A stretch of DNA of 64,000 nucleotides from Polaribacter litorisediminis (GTDB lineage Bacteria > Bacteroidota > Bacteroidia > Flavobacteriales > Flavobacteriaceae). Position 1 is the first letter of the stretch; the number at the start of each line of letters is the position of its first letter. The DNA lies in the NCBI RefSeq assembly GCF_019968605.1, contig NZ_CP082966.1, positions 1,661,001 to 1,725,000 of the forward strand, written 5' to 3'. The notes beneath the pieces were generated by a model that was not told where the DNA came from, did no database searches, and saw only the letters and a list, made by a program, of their open reading frames with translations. Shown here in pieces: positions 43,724-54,260 of the stretch. The translations under genes and the position numbers were made by a program.

Positions 43724-45751
43724 TTAAATTTTTCCAAAATACTTTCTAACAAACCACTCGGCTGTCAATAAACCAAGAATAACAAAAACAATCCATTGCC
43801 AATCCATTAAGTTTTTTTGTGTTGTTGCTGATTTCTGAACCGTATAATACGATTTATTTTCTAGCAGTTCTTCGATAAGTTCATTCTCTTGATTTTTAAA
43901 AAACAACCTCCCTCCTGTTTTGTCTGCTAACTTCTGCAACTTATTTACATTTGCGTTTGTAAACTGCTCTTCAATATCATATTCCGTAATTTTAAAACGA
44001 CCGTATCTATTGATTTTCTGTCCTAAAACTGAAACTTTATAAGTATAATCACCAGAAATAAGGTTCTCTATTGCTGTTTGATACGATTTATTTACGAGAG
44101 AAAAAGGAAGACTCGTAACCTCTTTCGTTTCTATATTTGTCAAAGCAATTTCTAAAGAAGCTCTCGCATCAAATTGATAATTTTTATCCGTATAAAATGC
44201 AGAAATAGTGATGGTAGCATTTGCAGGATACAAAGTTTCTGCATTGACAACCAGCCGATCTCTCTTTTTATTAGAAGCTAAATACTGTACTAAATTTCCT
44301 ATGAATTTATCAAAATCTTCAAAAGAATTCGAATTTAAAAAACTGGTAGCTCTCCATTTCCAGATTCCTTCTCCCAATAGAATAGCAGATTTTTGATTGT
44401 TTACATCAAAAGTTGCCAATAAAGGTTGCTGTGTTTCAATTCCGTTGCTGCTTTGATACACCAAAGTTTGATGTTCTTTCGTCATAAAAACCTCTCCAAA
44501 CTTATCTTTTAAAGGCGGATAATTATTAAAACCAATATCTTCTTGCAAGAAAGTTAAAAATGAATCGTTATAAATTGCACCATAATTTTCCGTTTGATTG
44601 ATGGCATTTTTTTGAAAACCTAGTTCTTTTTGATTTAAAAAAGTCCAATCTGTTTGTGCACCAGAAACCACTAAATAATTACGATTAGATTGTTTTAATT
44701 GCGAAATAATTTTCTGAAATTTATTATTAGGTTGATATAAAATTACCAATTGATAGTCATTTAATTGATTTTTAAAGGTATCAATCTTAAAAACCTCCAC
44801 AGAACGCTGTTTGTTGCTTTCAATTGATTTTTTAAAAGCACCAATATCTGGATGCACCATGGATGTTAAAAGAAGTACTTTGGTTTGTTCATCAATAACT
44901 TCTACAGAGAAGTTTTTTGTATTATTTTTTATATTTTTTTCGTTCTCAATTTTTGAGATCGAAGCCGTATAATACTGCAAACCTTGTTTTAAGGACGTTA
45001 AATTTGCGACTATCGTTGCCGATTTTTTAGAGGATGAAAAAGACACGTTTTTTCTAAATAAAGTTTTTCCGTTGCTTATAATTGAAAATTGAGTCGTAAC
45101 ATTTTTATCACCTTCATAATTTAGAAGAACTTCTACAGGAAATTTATTTTTTAAATAACTGTATTTATTCACATTTAGCTGTGTTATTTTAATATCTATA
45201 TATGTTGCAGTATCACCAATTACTAAAGGGTACATCGCTGATTCTAAATTGATAAACTCATAATCTGAACCGATTGTCTGGTTACCATCAGATATTAGCA
45301 CAATGGGTGAAATTCTATTTTTTTGTAGATTTTTAATACCAATAATAGCTTCTGATATATTCGTTTGCTTATCTGAAAAAGACAAACTATCGAAGGCTTG
45401 TAAAGAATTTCCGAAAGTAAATTTCTGAATCTCAAACTTATTTTTTAACTCACTATTTTCTTCGATTCTTTTGATAATATCGATCACATTTTTATCTTCC
45501 TTAAAATAAGAAGTCGATTTAGAATTATCTACCAAAACAGACAAAACTGGTTTTATATTGATTATTTCTGTCTTTTTTATGGTTGGGTTTATCCACAAAA
45601 GAAGCAACAGAAAAAGGCTTAATCCTTTTAAAACAAATAAAATAGGTGTTGCACCAATTCTATTTTTAACCTTAAAATAATACTGAAAATAGGCTACTGA
45701 TAAACTCAATATCAGCGCTAGAAAGATGTATAAAATTACAGTTAATTGCAA
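43724..45751 (-). CDS. VWA-like membrane protein
   Basis: A 675-residue protein with two N-terminal helices (4-22 and 38-55), then a VWA-like fold with LSVLVDNSKSTSYF near 72 and PIVLISDGNQTIGS near 150, a large periplasmic region and a final helix (WQWIVFVILGLLTAEW). The same layout occurs in the BatA-domain protein at 38,468, but the genes are on opposite strands. The start is a TTG at 45,751; no in-frame ATG precedes the first helix. Role unknown. Confidence 0.78.
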   Translation of the reverse strand: MQLTVILYIFLALILSLSVAYFQYYFKVKNRIGATPILFVLKGLSLFLLLLLWINPTIKKTEIINIKPVLSVLVDNSKSTSYFKEDKNVIDIIKRIEENSELKNKFEIQKFTFGNSLQAFDSLSFSDKQTNISEAIIGIKNLQKNRISPIVLISDGNQTIGSDYEFINLESAMYPLVIGDTATYIDIKITQLNVNKYSYLKNKFPVEVLLNYEGDKNVTTQFSIISNGKTLFRKNVSFSSSKKSATIVANLTSLKQGLQYYTASISKIENEKNIKNNTKNFSVEVIDEQTKVLLLTSMVHPDIGAFKKSIESNKQRSVEVFKIDTFKNQLNDYQLVILYQPNNKFQKIISQLKQSNRNYLVVSGAQTDWTFLNQKELGFQKNAINQTENYGAIYNDSFLTFLQEDIGFNNYPPLKDKFGEVFMTKEHQTLVYQSSNGIETQQPLLATFDVNNQKSAILLGEGIWKWRATSFLNSNSFEDFDKFIGNLVQYLASNKKRDRLVVNAETLYPANATITISAFYTDKNYQFDARASLEIALTNIETKEVTSLPFSLVNKSYQTAIENLISGDYTYKVSVLGQKINRYGRFKITEYDIEEQFTNANVNKLQKLADKTGGRLFFKNQENELIEELLENKSYYTVQKSATTQKNLMDWQWIVFVILGLLTAEWFVRKYFGKI

Positions 45752-45796
45752 TACTTTTATTTTAAGGGAAAGATATAAAGAACTATCTAAAAACAG

Positions 45797-45827
45797 AAAA
45801 CCTATAACGTTAAATGTTATAGGTTTT
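45797..45827. terminator. Hairpin upstream of the VWA gene
   Basis: A 12-bp perfect stem AAAACCTATAAC with a 7-nt loop and T-run on the plus strand and A-run on the left. It would end minus-strand transcripts coming from the 46-kb side. Confidence 0.8.
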
Positions 45828-45904
45828 TAGTAAATTATTTAATTTTTGGTTTTATATCTTTTTTCCTGAAGCGCTAAAAAAATGAAAAAATATATGCTAT
45901 AAAT

Positions 45905-46108
45905 TTATCCTATACAATGATATCTTGTATTTTCTTTTACATAACTATGTACTATTCCCATACTTTTAAGTTCATCTAAAATATGATAAACAACCAATAT
46001 TCATAAAATATTATGCATTTTCTTTAGAATTTGAAAGCTTGTTAAATGCTCTTTTTTTAGTTCGTTTATAACTTTTTGACGTGTGATAGAAATTTCTTTA
46101 GTGCTCAT
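45905..46108 (-). pseudogene. Small winged-helix regulator with an in-frame TGA
   Basis: The frame from ATG 46,108 reads STKEISITRQKVINELKKEH, TSFQILKKMHNIL, then TGA (46,001-46,003), then in the same frame VVYHILDELKSMGIVHSYVK and ENTRYHC to a TAA. The two halves together look like a 67-residue winged-helix DNA-binding domain of the Fur/transcription-repressor kind, so a single nonsense change probably inactivated it. It accounts for most of the gene-free 45,828-46,247. Confidence 0.6.
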
Positions 46109-46247
46109 AAGGTTTTTGTTTTATGAAGCAAAGACAACAACTAAATGGAAATCAATCCTTTACTATCGAATAACTATCAATTATCTTTTGACGAACTGCT
46201 TACCTCCTTAGATAAGTTGTAACTCCTTAAAGCTGTTAAACGCCTGA

Positions 46248-46994
46248 TTACGTTAACATTCCTCCATCTACAGACAAGGTTTGGCCTGTTATATATGCGC
46301 TCATATCGGATGCTAAAAACACACAAGCATTTGCAATATCTTCTGGTGTACCTCCTCTTTTTAACGGAATTGAATCTCGCCATCCTTGCACTACTTTTTC
46401 GTCTAATTTATCCGTCATTTCAGTTTCTATAAATCCAGGGGCAACTACATTACTCCTTACATTTCTAGAACCCAACTCTAACGCTACGGATTTAGAAAAG
46501 CCAATGATTCCTGCTTTTGAAGCCGCATAATTTGTTTGGCCCGCATTTCCTTTTAAACCAACCACAGAGCTCATATTTATAATAGAGCCTGCTCTTTGTT
46601 TCATCATGGGTTTAATTACTGCTTTGGTTAAATTAAACACCGATTTTAAATTTACTTCTATCACTTTATCAAAATCCGCTTCCGAAATGCGCATTAACAA
46701 ATTATCTTTTGTAATTCCTGCATTGTTTACTAAGATATCAATAGCACCAAATTCTGCCAATACAGCTTTTGCTAATTCTTGTGCTGCATCAAAATCTGCT
46801 GCATTTGATTGATATCCCTTTGCCGCAACTCCAAAAGCTTTTAACTCTTCTTCTAAGTCATTTGCTGCATCAACAGAAGAACTGTATGTAAAGGCAACAT
46901 TTGCGCCTTGTTTTGCAAACTCTAGAGCTATTCCGCGCCCAATGCCTCTAGTTGCTCCTGTAATTATTGCTGATTTATTTTCTAGTAATTTCAT
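46248..46994 (-). CDS. fabG: 3-oxoacyl-[ACP] reductase
   Basis: NADPH-dependent short-chain dehydrogenase of fatty-acid elongation, 248 residues. Cofactor motif TGATRGIGRGIALEFAK near 11, NNAG near 88, catalytic Ser in NMSSVVG near 138, and YAASKAG with Tyr and Lys near 151-155. A TATATTTG promoter box lies upstream at 47,037. Confidence 0.95.
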   Translation of the reverse strand: MKLLENKSAIITGATRGIGRGIALEFAKQGANVAFTYSSSVDAANDLEEELKAFGVAAKGYQSNAADFDAAQELAKAVLAEFGAIDILVNNAGITKDNLLMRISEADFDKVIEVNLKSVFNLTKAVIKPMMKQRAGSIINMSSVVGLKGNAGQTNYAASKAGIIGFSKSVALELGSRNVRSNVVAPGFIETEMTDKLDEKVVQGWRDSIPLKRGGTPEDIANACVFLASDMSAYITGQTLSVDGGMLT

Positions 46995-47036
46995 GATGTT
47001 TATTTAGTTATTTTCGTCAGAAAAGATAATTCTGAT

Positions 47037-47044
47037 CAAATATA
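47037..47044 (-). promoter_or_regulatory. fabG promoter -7 box
   Basis: Minus-strand TATATTTG, 43 bp before the fabG ATG and just past the sucD terminator. Confidence 0.55.
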
Positions 47045-47054
47045 AAAAAGAAAC

Positions 47055-47090
47055 TCCCGAAATATTGAAATAAATTCAATATAAACGGGA
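47055..47090 (-). terminator. Terminator after sucD
   Basis: Two-part stem (TCCCG and ATATTGAA arms with a small internal loop), followed on the minus strand by GTTTCTTTTTT. Confidence 0.7.
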
Positions 47091-47120
47091 ATTTATATAC
47101 GTTAATCGTTTAAAAAATTA

Positions 47121-47996
47121 TTATTTCTTTAAAACACTCGCTACCATTTCTCCAATTTTTGCAGGCGAACTTACTACATGAACACCATTTTCTGCTAAAA
47201 TTTTCATTTTTGCTTGTGCAGTATCATCTGCTCCACCAACAATAGCGCCGGCATGTCCCATGGTTCTTCCTGCAGGTGCAGTTTGACCAGCGATAAAACC
47301 AACAACTGGCTTTCTATTTCCATCTGCTTTAATCCATTGTGCAGCTTCTGCTTCTAAATTACCACCAATTTCACCAATCATTACAATTGCTTCGGTTTCT
47401 GGGTCATTCATTAACATTTCTACCGCTTCTTTTGTGGTGGTTCCAATAATTGGGTCTCCACCTATACCAATAGCTGTTGTAATTCCGAATCCTTGTTTTA
47501 CTACTTGATCCGCGGCTTCATAGGTTAGCGTTCCTGATTTAGAAACAATCCCTACTTTTCCTTTTTTAAAGATAAAACCTGGCATAATACCCACTTTTGC
47601 TTCCCCTGGTGTAATGACACCCGGACAGTTAGGGCCTACTAATCTTGTATCTTTATTCGCAATATATGCTTTTACTTTTACCATGTCTGCCGTAGGAATT
47701 CCTTCAGTAATACAAATTATTACTTTAATACCTGCATCTGCAGATTCCATAATTGCATCTGCAGCAAAAGCTGGCGGTACAAATATAATGGAAGTGTCTG
47801 CTCCTACTTTTTCTACAGATTCTGCAACTGTATTAAAAACTGGTTTGCCTAAATGTTCTTGACCACCTTTTCCTGGAGTTACACCTCCAACAACGTTTGT
47901 TCCATAATCAATCATTTGACCAGCGTGAAAAGTACCTTCACTACCTGTAAATCCTTGTACAATAATTTTTGAATTCTTATTTACTAAAACACTCAT
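47121..47996 (-). CDS. sucD: Succinyl-CoA synthetase alpha subunit
   Basis: Partner of sucC, carrying the CoA-binding domain ([21 protein letters not shown]) and the ligase domain. [10 protein letters not shown] is near 152 and the phosphorylated His lies in [13 protein letters not shown] near 246. 291 residues, full length. Separate from sucC here. Confidence 0.97.
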   Translation of the reverse strand: MSVLVNKNSKIIVQGFTGSEGTFHAGQMIDYGTNVVGGVTPGKGGQEHLGKPVFNTVAESVEKVGADTSIIFVPPAFAADAIMESADAGIKVIICITEGIPTADMVKVKAYIANKDTRLVGPNCPGVITPGEAKVGIMPGFIFKKGKVGIVSKSGTLTYEAADQVVKQGFGITTAIGIGGDPIIGTTTKEAVEMLMNDPETEAIVMIGEIGGNLEAEAAQWIKADGNRKPVVGFIAGQTAPAGRTMGHAGAIVGGADDTAQAKMKILAENGVHVVSSPAKIGEMVASVLKK

Positions 47997-48020
47997 GGTT
48001 TGTCTTTTTTATTTGTGAAG

Positions 48021-48028
48021 CAAAAATA
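48021..48028 (-). promoter_or_regulatory. sucD promoter -7 box
   Basis: TATTTTTG on the minus strand, the same box as in front of sucC, 25 bp before the ATG. Confidence 0.55.
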
Positions 48029-48070
48029 GTTCTTTGTTCGTTTTTAAAAAAAGAAAATAAATACTTTCTT

Positions 48071-48997
48071 TTATGAGTTTTTTCTTTCTTTTAAAAAACG
48101 TTTAATTTCTGCCATTTCTTTTAATTTTTCTCTAGATTCCGAAACCGGAGTTCCGAAATAACTTTTACCTCCTAAAACTGATTTCGTTACGCCTGTTTGC
48201 CCCAAAATTACAGCGCCTTTGCCAATAGTAATTCCACTATTTGTGCCAACTTGTCCCCAAATAGTAACCTCGTCTTCAATAATTACACAACCGGCAATTC
48301 CGGTTTGAGATGCTATCAAGCACTTTTTACCAATAACGGTATCATGCCCCACATGAACTTGGTTATCTATTTTTGTTCCTTCTTTGATTCTGGTATCACC
48401 CGTAACCCCTTTATCAATAGTACAAGATGCACCTAAATCTACATAATCTTCTATGACAACTCTTCCTCCTGAAAGGAGTTTATCAAATCCTGTTGTTCTA
48501 TTTTTATAATAAAACGCATCGGCTCCTAAAACTGTATTTGCATGAATGGTTACATTATTTCCAATAACTGAATTATCATAAATGGTTACATTTGGGTGAA
48601 TTACACAATTCTTACCAATGAGAACATTATTACCAATAAAAACGTTTGGCTGAATAGTCGTACCCTCACCAATAACAGCGCTTTCAGAAATACTTACTTT
48701 GGATGCTATAAAAGGATTAAAATGTTTCGTTAATTTATTGAAATCCCTAAAAGGATCATCAGAAATCAGCAAAGTTTTACCTTCTGGGCAATCTACTTTT
48801 TTATTAATTAAAATAGTAGTTGCGGCAGATTTTAGTGCTTTATCATAATATTTAGGATGGTCTACAAAAACAATATCTCCTGGCTCAACAACATGAATTT
48901 CGTTGATACCAGAAATCTGAAAATTTTTATCACCAATAAAATCTACTTGTAATAGTGATGCTATTTGCTGAAGTGTCTGTGTTTTTTTGAATTTCAT
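48071..48997 (-). CDS. LpxD paralogue (UDP-3-O-acyl-glucosamine N-acyltransferase-like)
   Basis: About 308 residues from the ATG at 48,997. The N-terminal uridine-binding-like region (GINEIHVVEPGDIVFVDH) is followed by a left-handed parallel beta helix of hexapeptide repeats (VFIGNNVLIGKNCVIHPNVT and on). Conserved VHVGHDTVIG near 218 matches the LpxD active-site His region. A second, longer LpxD lies at 51,823 in the same cluster; this shorter one may have another sugar or acyl substrate. Confidence 0.82.
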   Translation of the reverse strand: MKFKKTQTLQQIASLLQVDFIGDKNFQISGINEIHVVEPGDIVFVDHPKYYDKALKSAATTILINKKVDCPEGKTLLISDDPFRDFNKLTKHFNPFIASKVSISESAVIGEGTTIQPNVFIGNNVLIGKNCVIHPNVTIYDNSVIGNNVTIHANTVLGADAFYYKNRTTGFDKLLSGGRVVIEDYVDLGASCTIDKGVTGDTRIKEGTKIDNQVHVGHDTVIGKKCLIASQTGIAGCVIIEDEVTIWGQVGTNSGITIGKGAVILGQTGVTKSVLGGKSYFGTPVSESREKLKEMAEIKRFLKERKNS

Positions 48998-49012
48998 ATT
49001 CAATAGGCGCTA

Positions 49013-49041
49013 TTAGCTTATGTTCATGTATGATAAGCTAA
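49013..49041. other. Hairpin between efp and the LpxD paralogue gene
   Basis: A perfect 9-bp stem TTAGCTTAT/ATAAGCTAA with an 11-nt loop and no T-run; it could be an mRNA processing or stability element. Confidence 0.4.
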
Positions 49042-49062
49042 AATACTAAAGCAACATTGCTT

Positions 49063-49629
49063 TTATTCTTTAATACGTTCTTGGTAAGTTCCTTTTGTAG
49101 TTTCTATTTTTATTTTATCACCTTCATTAATAAATAAAGGCACGTTTACAGTAGCTCCGGTTTCTACAGTTGCTGGTTTTGTTGCATTTGTAGCTGTATT
49201 TCCTTTTATACCTGGCTCTGTATGAGTAACTTCTAAAATAACACTTTGAGGCATTTCTACGGAAAGCGGCATGTTATCTTCAGAGTTTATAATAATAGTT
49301 ACAATCTCTCCTTCCTTCATTAATTCTGGAGTGTCTAAAGCCGCTTCTAATAGCCTTATTTGTGTGTAATCAACTTCATTCATAAAGTGATAAAATTCTC
49401 CATCATTATATAAAAATTGAAATTTGTGTGTTTCTACTCTCACATCATCAATTTTTCTTCCTGCAGGAAATGTGTTATCTACAACTTTACCATTTGTAAC
49501 ACTTTTTAATTTTGTTCTTACAAACGCCGGACCTTTACCTGGTTTTACATGCAAAAATTCAATAATTTTATAAATATCATTGTTATATCTAATACACAAT
49601 CCGTTTCTAATATCTGATGTTGTTGCCAT
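49063..49629 (-). CDS. efp: Elongation factor P
   Basis: Relieves ribosome stalling at polyproline. 188 residues with KOW-like N-domain, the loop KPGKGPAFVRTK (modifiable residue at the tip), and two OB domains. It sits inside the lipid A cluster between lpxA and the lpxD paralogue, a common order in Bacteroidota. Confidence 0.95.
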   Translation of the reverse strand: MATTSDIRNGLCIRYNNDIYKIIEFLHVKPGKGPAFVRTKLKSVTNGKVVDNTFPAGRKIDDVRVETHKFQFLYNDGEFYHFMNEVDYTQIRLLEAALDTPELMKEGEIVTIIINSEDNMPLSVEMPQSVILEVTHTEPGIKGNTATNATKPATVETGATVNVPLFINEGDKIKIETTKGTYQERIKE

Positions 49630-49645
49630 TTCTAACTTTAATTTT

Positions 49646-50431
49646 TTAATTTGATTTAAAATATCCTTTCATAATACCCCTGTGAGAATCTTTAATAAAT
49701 TGAATAATTTCATCACGCTCATGCGTTGCTTCCATTTCTGCTTCTATAATATCAATTGCTTGAGAATTGTTATAGTTTCTTTGAAAAAGGATTCTAAATA
49801 TATCTTGAATTTCTCTAATTTTTTCTGTTGAATAACCTCTTCTTCGCAATCCTACAGAGTTAATACCCACATAAGATAAGGGCTCTCTAGCTGCTTTTAC
49901 ATAAGGTGGCACATCTTTTCTAACCAAAGAACCACCTGTTACAAAAGCATGTTTACCAACCGAAGCAAATTGATGCACTGCTACCATACCTGCTAAAACA
50001 ACATGATCGCCAATAGTAACGTGACCCGCCAATGTGGTATTATTTGAAAAAACACAACCTTCTCCAACAAAACAATCATGAGCTATATGGCAATAAGCCA
50101 TAATTAGGCAATTATCACCTATCGTTGTTTTCATTCTGTCTGAAGTTCCTCTATTGATGGTAACACACTCCCTAATGGTAACATTATTACCAATTTCTAC
50201 AATAGTTTCTTCGTCATTAAACTTTAAATCTTGAGGAATTGCAGAAATTACCGATCCCGGAAAAATTCTACAATTTTCACCAATTCTGGCTCCTTCCATG
50301 ATGGTTACATTAGAACCAATCCAAGTTCCAGAACCTATAATAACATTATTATGTATGGTTGTAAAGGGTTCTATTACAACGTTTCTCGCTATTTTTGCTT
50401 GAGGATGCACATAGGCTAAAGGTTGATTCAT
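49646..50431 (-). CDS. lpxA: UDP-N-acetylglucosamine acyltransferase
   Basis: First step of lipid A synthesis. 261 residues, hexapeptide beta helix, catalytic His in AYCHIAHDCFVG near 120, RECVTINRGT near 73, and a helical C-terminus. It begins 3 bp after the lpxC/fabZ stop. Confidence 0.95.
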   Translation of the reverse strand: MNQPLAYVHPQAKIARNVVIEPFTTIHNNVIIGSGTWIGSNVTIMEGARIGENCRIFPGSVISAIPQDLKFNDEETIVEIGNNVTIRECVTINRGTSDRMKTTIGDNCLIMAYCHIAHDCFVGEGCVFSNNTTLAGHVTIGDHVVLAGMVAVHQFASVGKHAFVTGGSLVRKDVPPYVKAAREPLSYVGINSVGLRRRGYSTEKIREIQDIFRILFQRNYNNSQAIDIIEAEMEATHERDEIIQFIKDSHRGIMKGYFKSN

Positions 50432-50434
50432 ATT

Positions 50435-51826
50435 TTATTTTTTTCTAGCTATTTGCGCCATTAATTCAGCTTCTGCAACTAATTTTCCTTTTGCATACGC
50501 ATAGGCTTGCATATGACAAATTCCCCTTCTTATTGGCGTAATTAATTCGCATTTAAAAATTAATGTATCTCCAGGCAATACTTTTTGTTTGAACTTAACA
50601 TTGTCCATTTTCATAAAATATGTTAAGTAATTTTCTGGATCCGGAACTGTGCTTAAAACTAAAATACCACCACATTGAGCCATTGCTTCTACCTGTAAAA
50701 CACCTGGCATTACAGGAGCTCCTGGAAAATGCCCCACAAAAAAACCTTCGTTCATCGTGACGTTTTTCATACCAACCACATGTTTATCTGAAAGCTCTAT
50801 AACTCTATCTACCAATAAAAAAGGTGGTCTATGAGGTAAAATATCCATGATTTGATGAATATCTAATAACGGCGGTAAGTTTAAATCGTATTGAGGAACG
50901 TAGTTTCTCTTTTCTACTTTTATAATTTTTGCCAATTTTTTTGCAAACTGTGTATTGATTAAATGACCCGGTTTGTTAGCAATTACTTTTCCTTTAATTC
51001 TAGTACCCACTAAGGCTAAATCACCAATAACATCTAATAATTTATGACGAGCAGCTTCATTTGCCCAACGCAACGTAAGGTTGTCTAAAATTCCGTTTGG
51101 TTTTACAGAAATATTATCTTTTTTAAATGCTACTTTTAATTTTTGCATTGTACTCTCTGACAATTCTTTATCAACATAAACAATTGCATTGTTTAGATCT
51201 CCTCCTTTTATCAAATCGTTTTCTAATAACATTTCTATTTCATGCAAAAAGCTGAAAGTTCTAGCATTTGCTATTTCTTCTTTAAAATCAGACATTTTGC
51301 ACAAAGTAGCATTTTGGGTTCCTAATATTTTAGTACCAAAATCTACCATGGTTGTTACTTGATATTCCTCTGATGGCATTAAAATAATTTCGCTTCCTGT
51401 AATATCATCTTTATAAGAAATAATTTCTTTAACAACATACTCTTCTATATAAGCATCTTGTTCTTTAATGCCAGCTTTTTCTAAAGCTTCTATAAAATAC
51501 TTCGATGAACCATCCATAATAGGTGGTTCAGAAGCATCTACTTCTATTAACAAATTATCGATATCCAAGCCAACTGCCGCTGCCAAAACATGCTCTGAAG
51601 TTTGTATTTTAACTCCATTCTTTTCTAGGTTTGTACCCCTCTGAGTTGTTACCACATATTCCGCTTTCGCTTCAATTGTTGGCGCCCCCTCTAAGTCTAC
51701 TCTGCTAAAAGCAAAGCCATGATTTACGGGCGCTGGCTTTAATGTCATAGAAACTTTATTACCAGTATGCAAACCTACACCTGTTAATGTAATTGCTGTT
51801 TTTATTGTTTTTTGTTTCTTACTCAT
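50435..51826 (-). CDS. lpxC/fabZ: LpxC/FabZ fusion protein
   Basis: A 463-residue bifunctional enzyme typical of Bacteroidota. Residues 1-305 are UDP-3-O-acyl-GlcNAc deacetylase LpxC ([15 protein letters not shown] with zinc His near 78, [15 protein letters not shown] near 235). Residues 320-463 are (3R)-hydroxyacyl-ACP dehydratase FabZ ([33 protein letters not shown]). It overlaps lpxD by 4 bp. Confidence 0.97.
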   Translation of the reverse strand: MSKKQKTIKTAITLTGVGLHTGNKVSMTLKPAPVNHGFAFSRVDLEGAPTIEAKAEYVVTTQRGTNLEKNGVKIQTSEHVLAAAVGLDIDNLLIEVDASEPPIMDGSSKYFIEALEKAGIKEQDAYIEEYVVKEIISYKDDITGSEIILMPSEEYQVTTMVDFGTKILGTQNATLCKMSDFKEEIANARTFSFLHEIEMLLENDLIKGGDLNNAIVYVDKELSESTMQKLKVAFKKDNISVKPNGILDNLTLRWANEAARHKLLDVIGDLALVGTRIKGKVIANKPGHLINTQFAKKLAKIIKVEKRNYVPQYDLNLPPLLDIHQIMDILPHRPPFLLVDRVIELSDKHVVGMKNVTMNEGFFVGHFPGAPVMPGVLQVEAMAQCGGILVLSTVPDPENYLTYFMKMDNVKFKQKVLPGDTLIFKCELITPIRRGICHMQAYAYAKGKLVAEAELMAQIARKK

Positions 51827-52860
51827 TGTTTTTTATTTTGAGTCTTCAACTCTTTTTCTAGTTGATTAATTTTTAATACTATGCTTGGTAAACTTTTAAA
51901 AAGCGCATAACTTTTATTAAAATCTTGTACTTTAAAAGCAGGGGTACCATTTACAATTGTATTCTCTTTTATATTTTTTGAAATTCCGGCTTGTGCTAAA
52001 ATTTTAACGTTGTTGCCTATCTTAATATGGCCTGCAATTCCTACTTGACCGCCAATCATGCAATTATCACCAATTTTTGAAGAACCTGCAACACCTGTTT
52101 GGGCAGCAATTACAGTATTTTTACCAATTTCTACATTATGGGCAATCTGTATTTGATTATCTAGTTTTACGCCTTTTCTTATAATGGTTGCTCCTAAAGT
52201 AGCTCTATCTATCGTTGATGCAGACCCTATATCTACATAATCTTCTATAATTACGCTTCCGATTTGAGGAATGGCTGTAAACTCTCCTTTGTCATTTGGC
52301 GCAAAACCAAATCCGTCGGCGCCAATAATACTGCCCGCATGTATATTACAATGCTTCCCTATTTGGGTTTCTGAATAAATCTTTACCCCAGAAAAAATAG
52401 TGGTATTGTCACCAATTACCGTATTATCACCTATGTAAACATGGGGATATATTTTAACATTATTCCCAATAACAACATTGTCTCCTATATAACAAAACGC
52501 TCCTAAATATTCATCATTACCAATCTTTGCAGACTTTGATATAAAATGAGGTGTTTCCCGACCTATTTTATTATTTTTTACTTTATTGTAAAATTCTAAT
52601 AATTTTGAAAAAGATTGATACGCATCTTCTACTATTACAAGCGTTGCATTAATTTCTTTTTCTGGCTTAAAACTCTTATTTACAATAACAATTGAGGCAT
52701 TTGTTGCATATAAAAATGAATTATATTTAGGGTTTGATAAAAAGCTTAGTGAACCTTTTTCCCCTTCTTCTATTTTAGATAACTTAGAAACTTCTTGATC
52801 AGGATTCCCTTGAACCTCTCCCTCTAAAATATCGGCTATTTGTTGTGCTGTAAATTTCAT
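51823..52860 (-). CDS. lpxD: UDP-3-O-(acyl)glucosamine N-acyltransferase
   Basis: About 345 residues from the ATG at 52,860. N-terminal domain ([19 protein letters not shown]), beta helix, catalytic His in [13 protein letters not shown] near 238, and a C-terminal coiled coil. First gene of the cluster lpxD, lpxC/fabZ, lpxA, efp, lpxD paralogue. Confidence 0.95.
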   Translation of the reverse strand: MKFTAQQIADILEGEVQGNPDQEVSKLSKIEEGEKGSLSFLSNPKYNSFLYATNASIVIVNKSFKPEKEINATLVIVEDAYQSFSKLLEFYNKVKNNKIGRETPHFISKSAKIGNDEYLGAFCYIGDNVVIGNNVKIYPHVYIGDNTVIGDNTTIFSGVKIYSETQIGKHCNIHAGSIIGADGFGFAPNDKGEFTAIPQIGSVIIEDYVDIGSASTIDRATLGATIIRKGVKLDNQIQIAHNVEIGKNTVIAAQTGVAGSSKIGDNCMIGGQVGIAGHIKIGNNVKILAQAGISKNIKENTIVNGTPAFKVQDFNKSYALFKSLPSIVLKINQLEKELKTQNKKQ

Positions 52861-52905
52861 TAAAGGCAAAAGTATAAAAATTAAAGGTATTTGGCTAATA
52901 TCATT

Positions 52906-54129
52906 TTACTTTGGGTAACAAATAAAGTATTTTACCACAGGTTTTGTGAGTGCCTGTAGATTTAATTGATCAGAAGCTTTCGCAATATCCTTTATTTTTC
53001 CTTTTTTATTTAAGATAAAAATAGGTTCGTCTAAATTGTAGGCTTGGTTTTTAATTTCTTGAGAAAACACAAAATAATTTATTTCATCTTTAGAAATGCC
53101 CAATCTTTTGGCAAACTTATCTCGCTTTTTATCTATCCTTAAGTCATCAAAAAAATCTTTCTGAATTTCTACACGCAATAATTTTCTATCTACAATCATT
53201 TGAGATAATAAAGAAAGTACTTTATCACTATGATTGGTCCATTCTTTTATGGCAGATAAAATATCATAATCATCTAATTTAGAAAACATTTCTAAAGTTT
53301 CATCTGTAAAATTTTCTTTATTTATTTGATGGTATAAAAAATATTTTAAAGACGTGCTTGCAAACAAATCGATTCCTTTTTCGGCAAGTTCTTTTGCTCG
53401 CCTTAACACATTAACCAACATATTTTCTGCAACTAAACCCGTTTTATGCAAATATACTTGCCAATACATTAATCTTCTTGCTACTAAAAATTTCTCTACA
53501 GAATAAATACCTTTTTGCTCAATTACTAAGGCATCATCTTTTACATTCATCATCACAATTAATCTATCTGATGAAATATTCCCTTCAGCAACACCCGTAT
53601 AAAAACTATCTCTTTTTAAATAATCTAATCGATCTATATCTAATTGACTAGAAATTAATTGACATAAAAATTTACGTGGATATTTCCCTTCAAAGATCTC
53701 GATAGCCAGTGTTAATTTTCCATCAAACTCGTTATTTAAGCTGTTCATAAATTTAAGTGATATTTCTTCATGAGAAATTCCACTAACAATACTGTGTTCT
53801 AAGGCATGAGAAAAAGCACCGTGACCTATATCATGCAATAAAATAGCAATACACAAAGCATTTTCTTCTTCTTTAGAGATACTAATTTGTTTAAATCGTA
53901 AAACCCTAACTGCTTTTTGCATTAAATGAATACAACCTAAAGCATGATTAAAACGTGTATGATTTGCTCCCGGATATACTAAATTAGAAAAACCCATTTG
54001 TGCAATTCTTCTTAAGCGCTGAAAATAAGGGTGTTCTATAATATCAAAAATTAACGAATTCGGAATTTGAATAAATCCATAAATCGGATCATTTAAAACT
54101 TTTAATTTATTTGGTTTTTTTTTGTTCAA
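52906..54129 (-). CDS. HD domain phosphohydrolase
   Basis: A 407-residue HD-superfamily enzyme related to dGTPase/SAMHD1. Metal ligands appear as HTRFNHALGCIH (near 55), AILLHDIGHGAFSHALE (HD near 98) and SSQLDIDRLDYLKRD near 160. The substrate may be a dNTP, but bacterial members of this subgroup are mostly untested. The frame has no ATG near its N-terminus; the start is a TTG at 54,129. Confidence 0.85.
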   Translation of the reverse strand: MNKKKPNKLKVLNDPIYGFIQIPNSLIFDIIEHPYFQRLRRIAQMGFSNLVYPGANHTRFNHALGCIHLMQKAVRVLRFKQISISKEEENALCIAILLHDIGHGAFSHALEHSIVSGISHEEISLKFMNSLNNEFDGKLTLAIEIFEGKYPRKFLCQLISSQLDIDRLDYLKRDSFYTGVAEGNISSDRLIVMMNVKDDALVIEQKGIYSVEKFLVARRLMYWQVYLHKTGLVAENMLVNVLRRAKELAEKGIDLFASTSLKYFLYHQINKENFTDETLEMFSKLDDYDILSAIKEWTNHSDKVLSLLSQMIVDRKLLRVEIQKDFFDDLRIDKKRDKFAKRLGISKDEINYFVFSQEIKNQAYNLDEPIFILNKKGKIKDIAKASDQLNLQALTKPVVKYFICYPK

Positions 54130-54260
54130 AAGACTTGTTTTATCAATCTATCGCAAAGTACGAACAATATTTTTTTTGGCAATATTTTATCATTTTAATA
54201 CACTTCAAAATAGAACAAAACTGTACATTTAGGCATAAATAGAAAATCTAAAATTGAATT

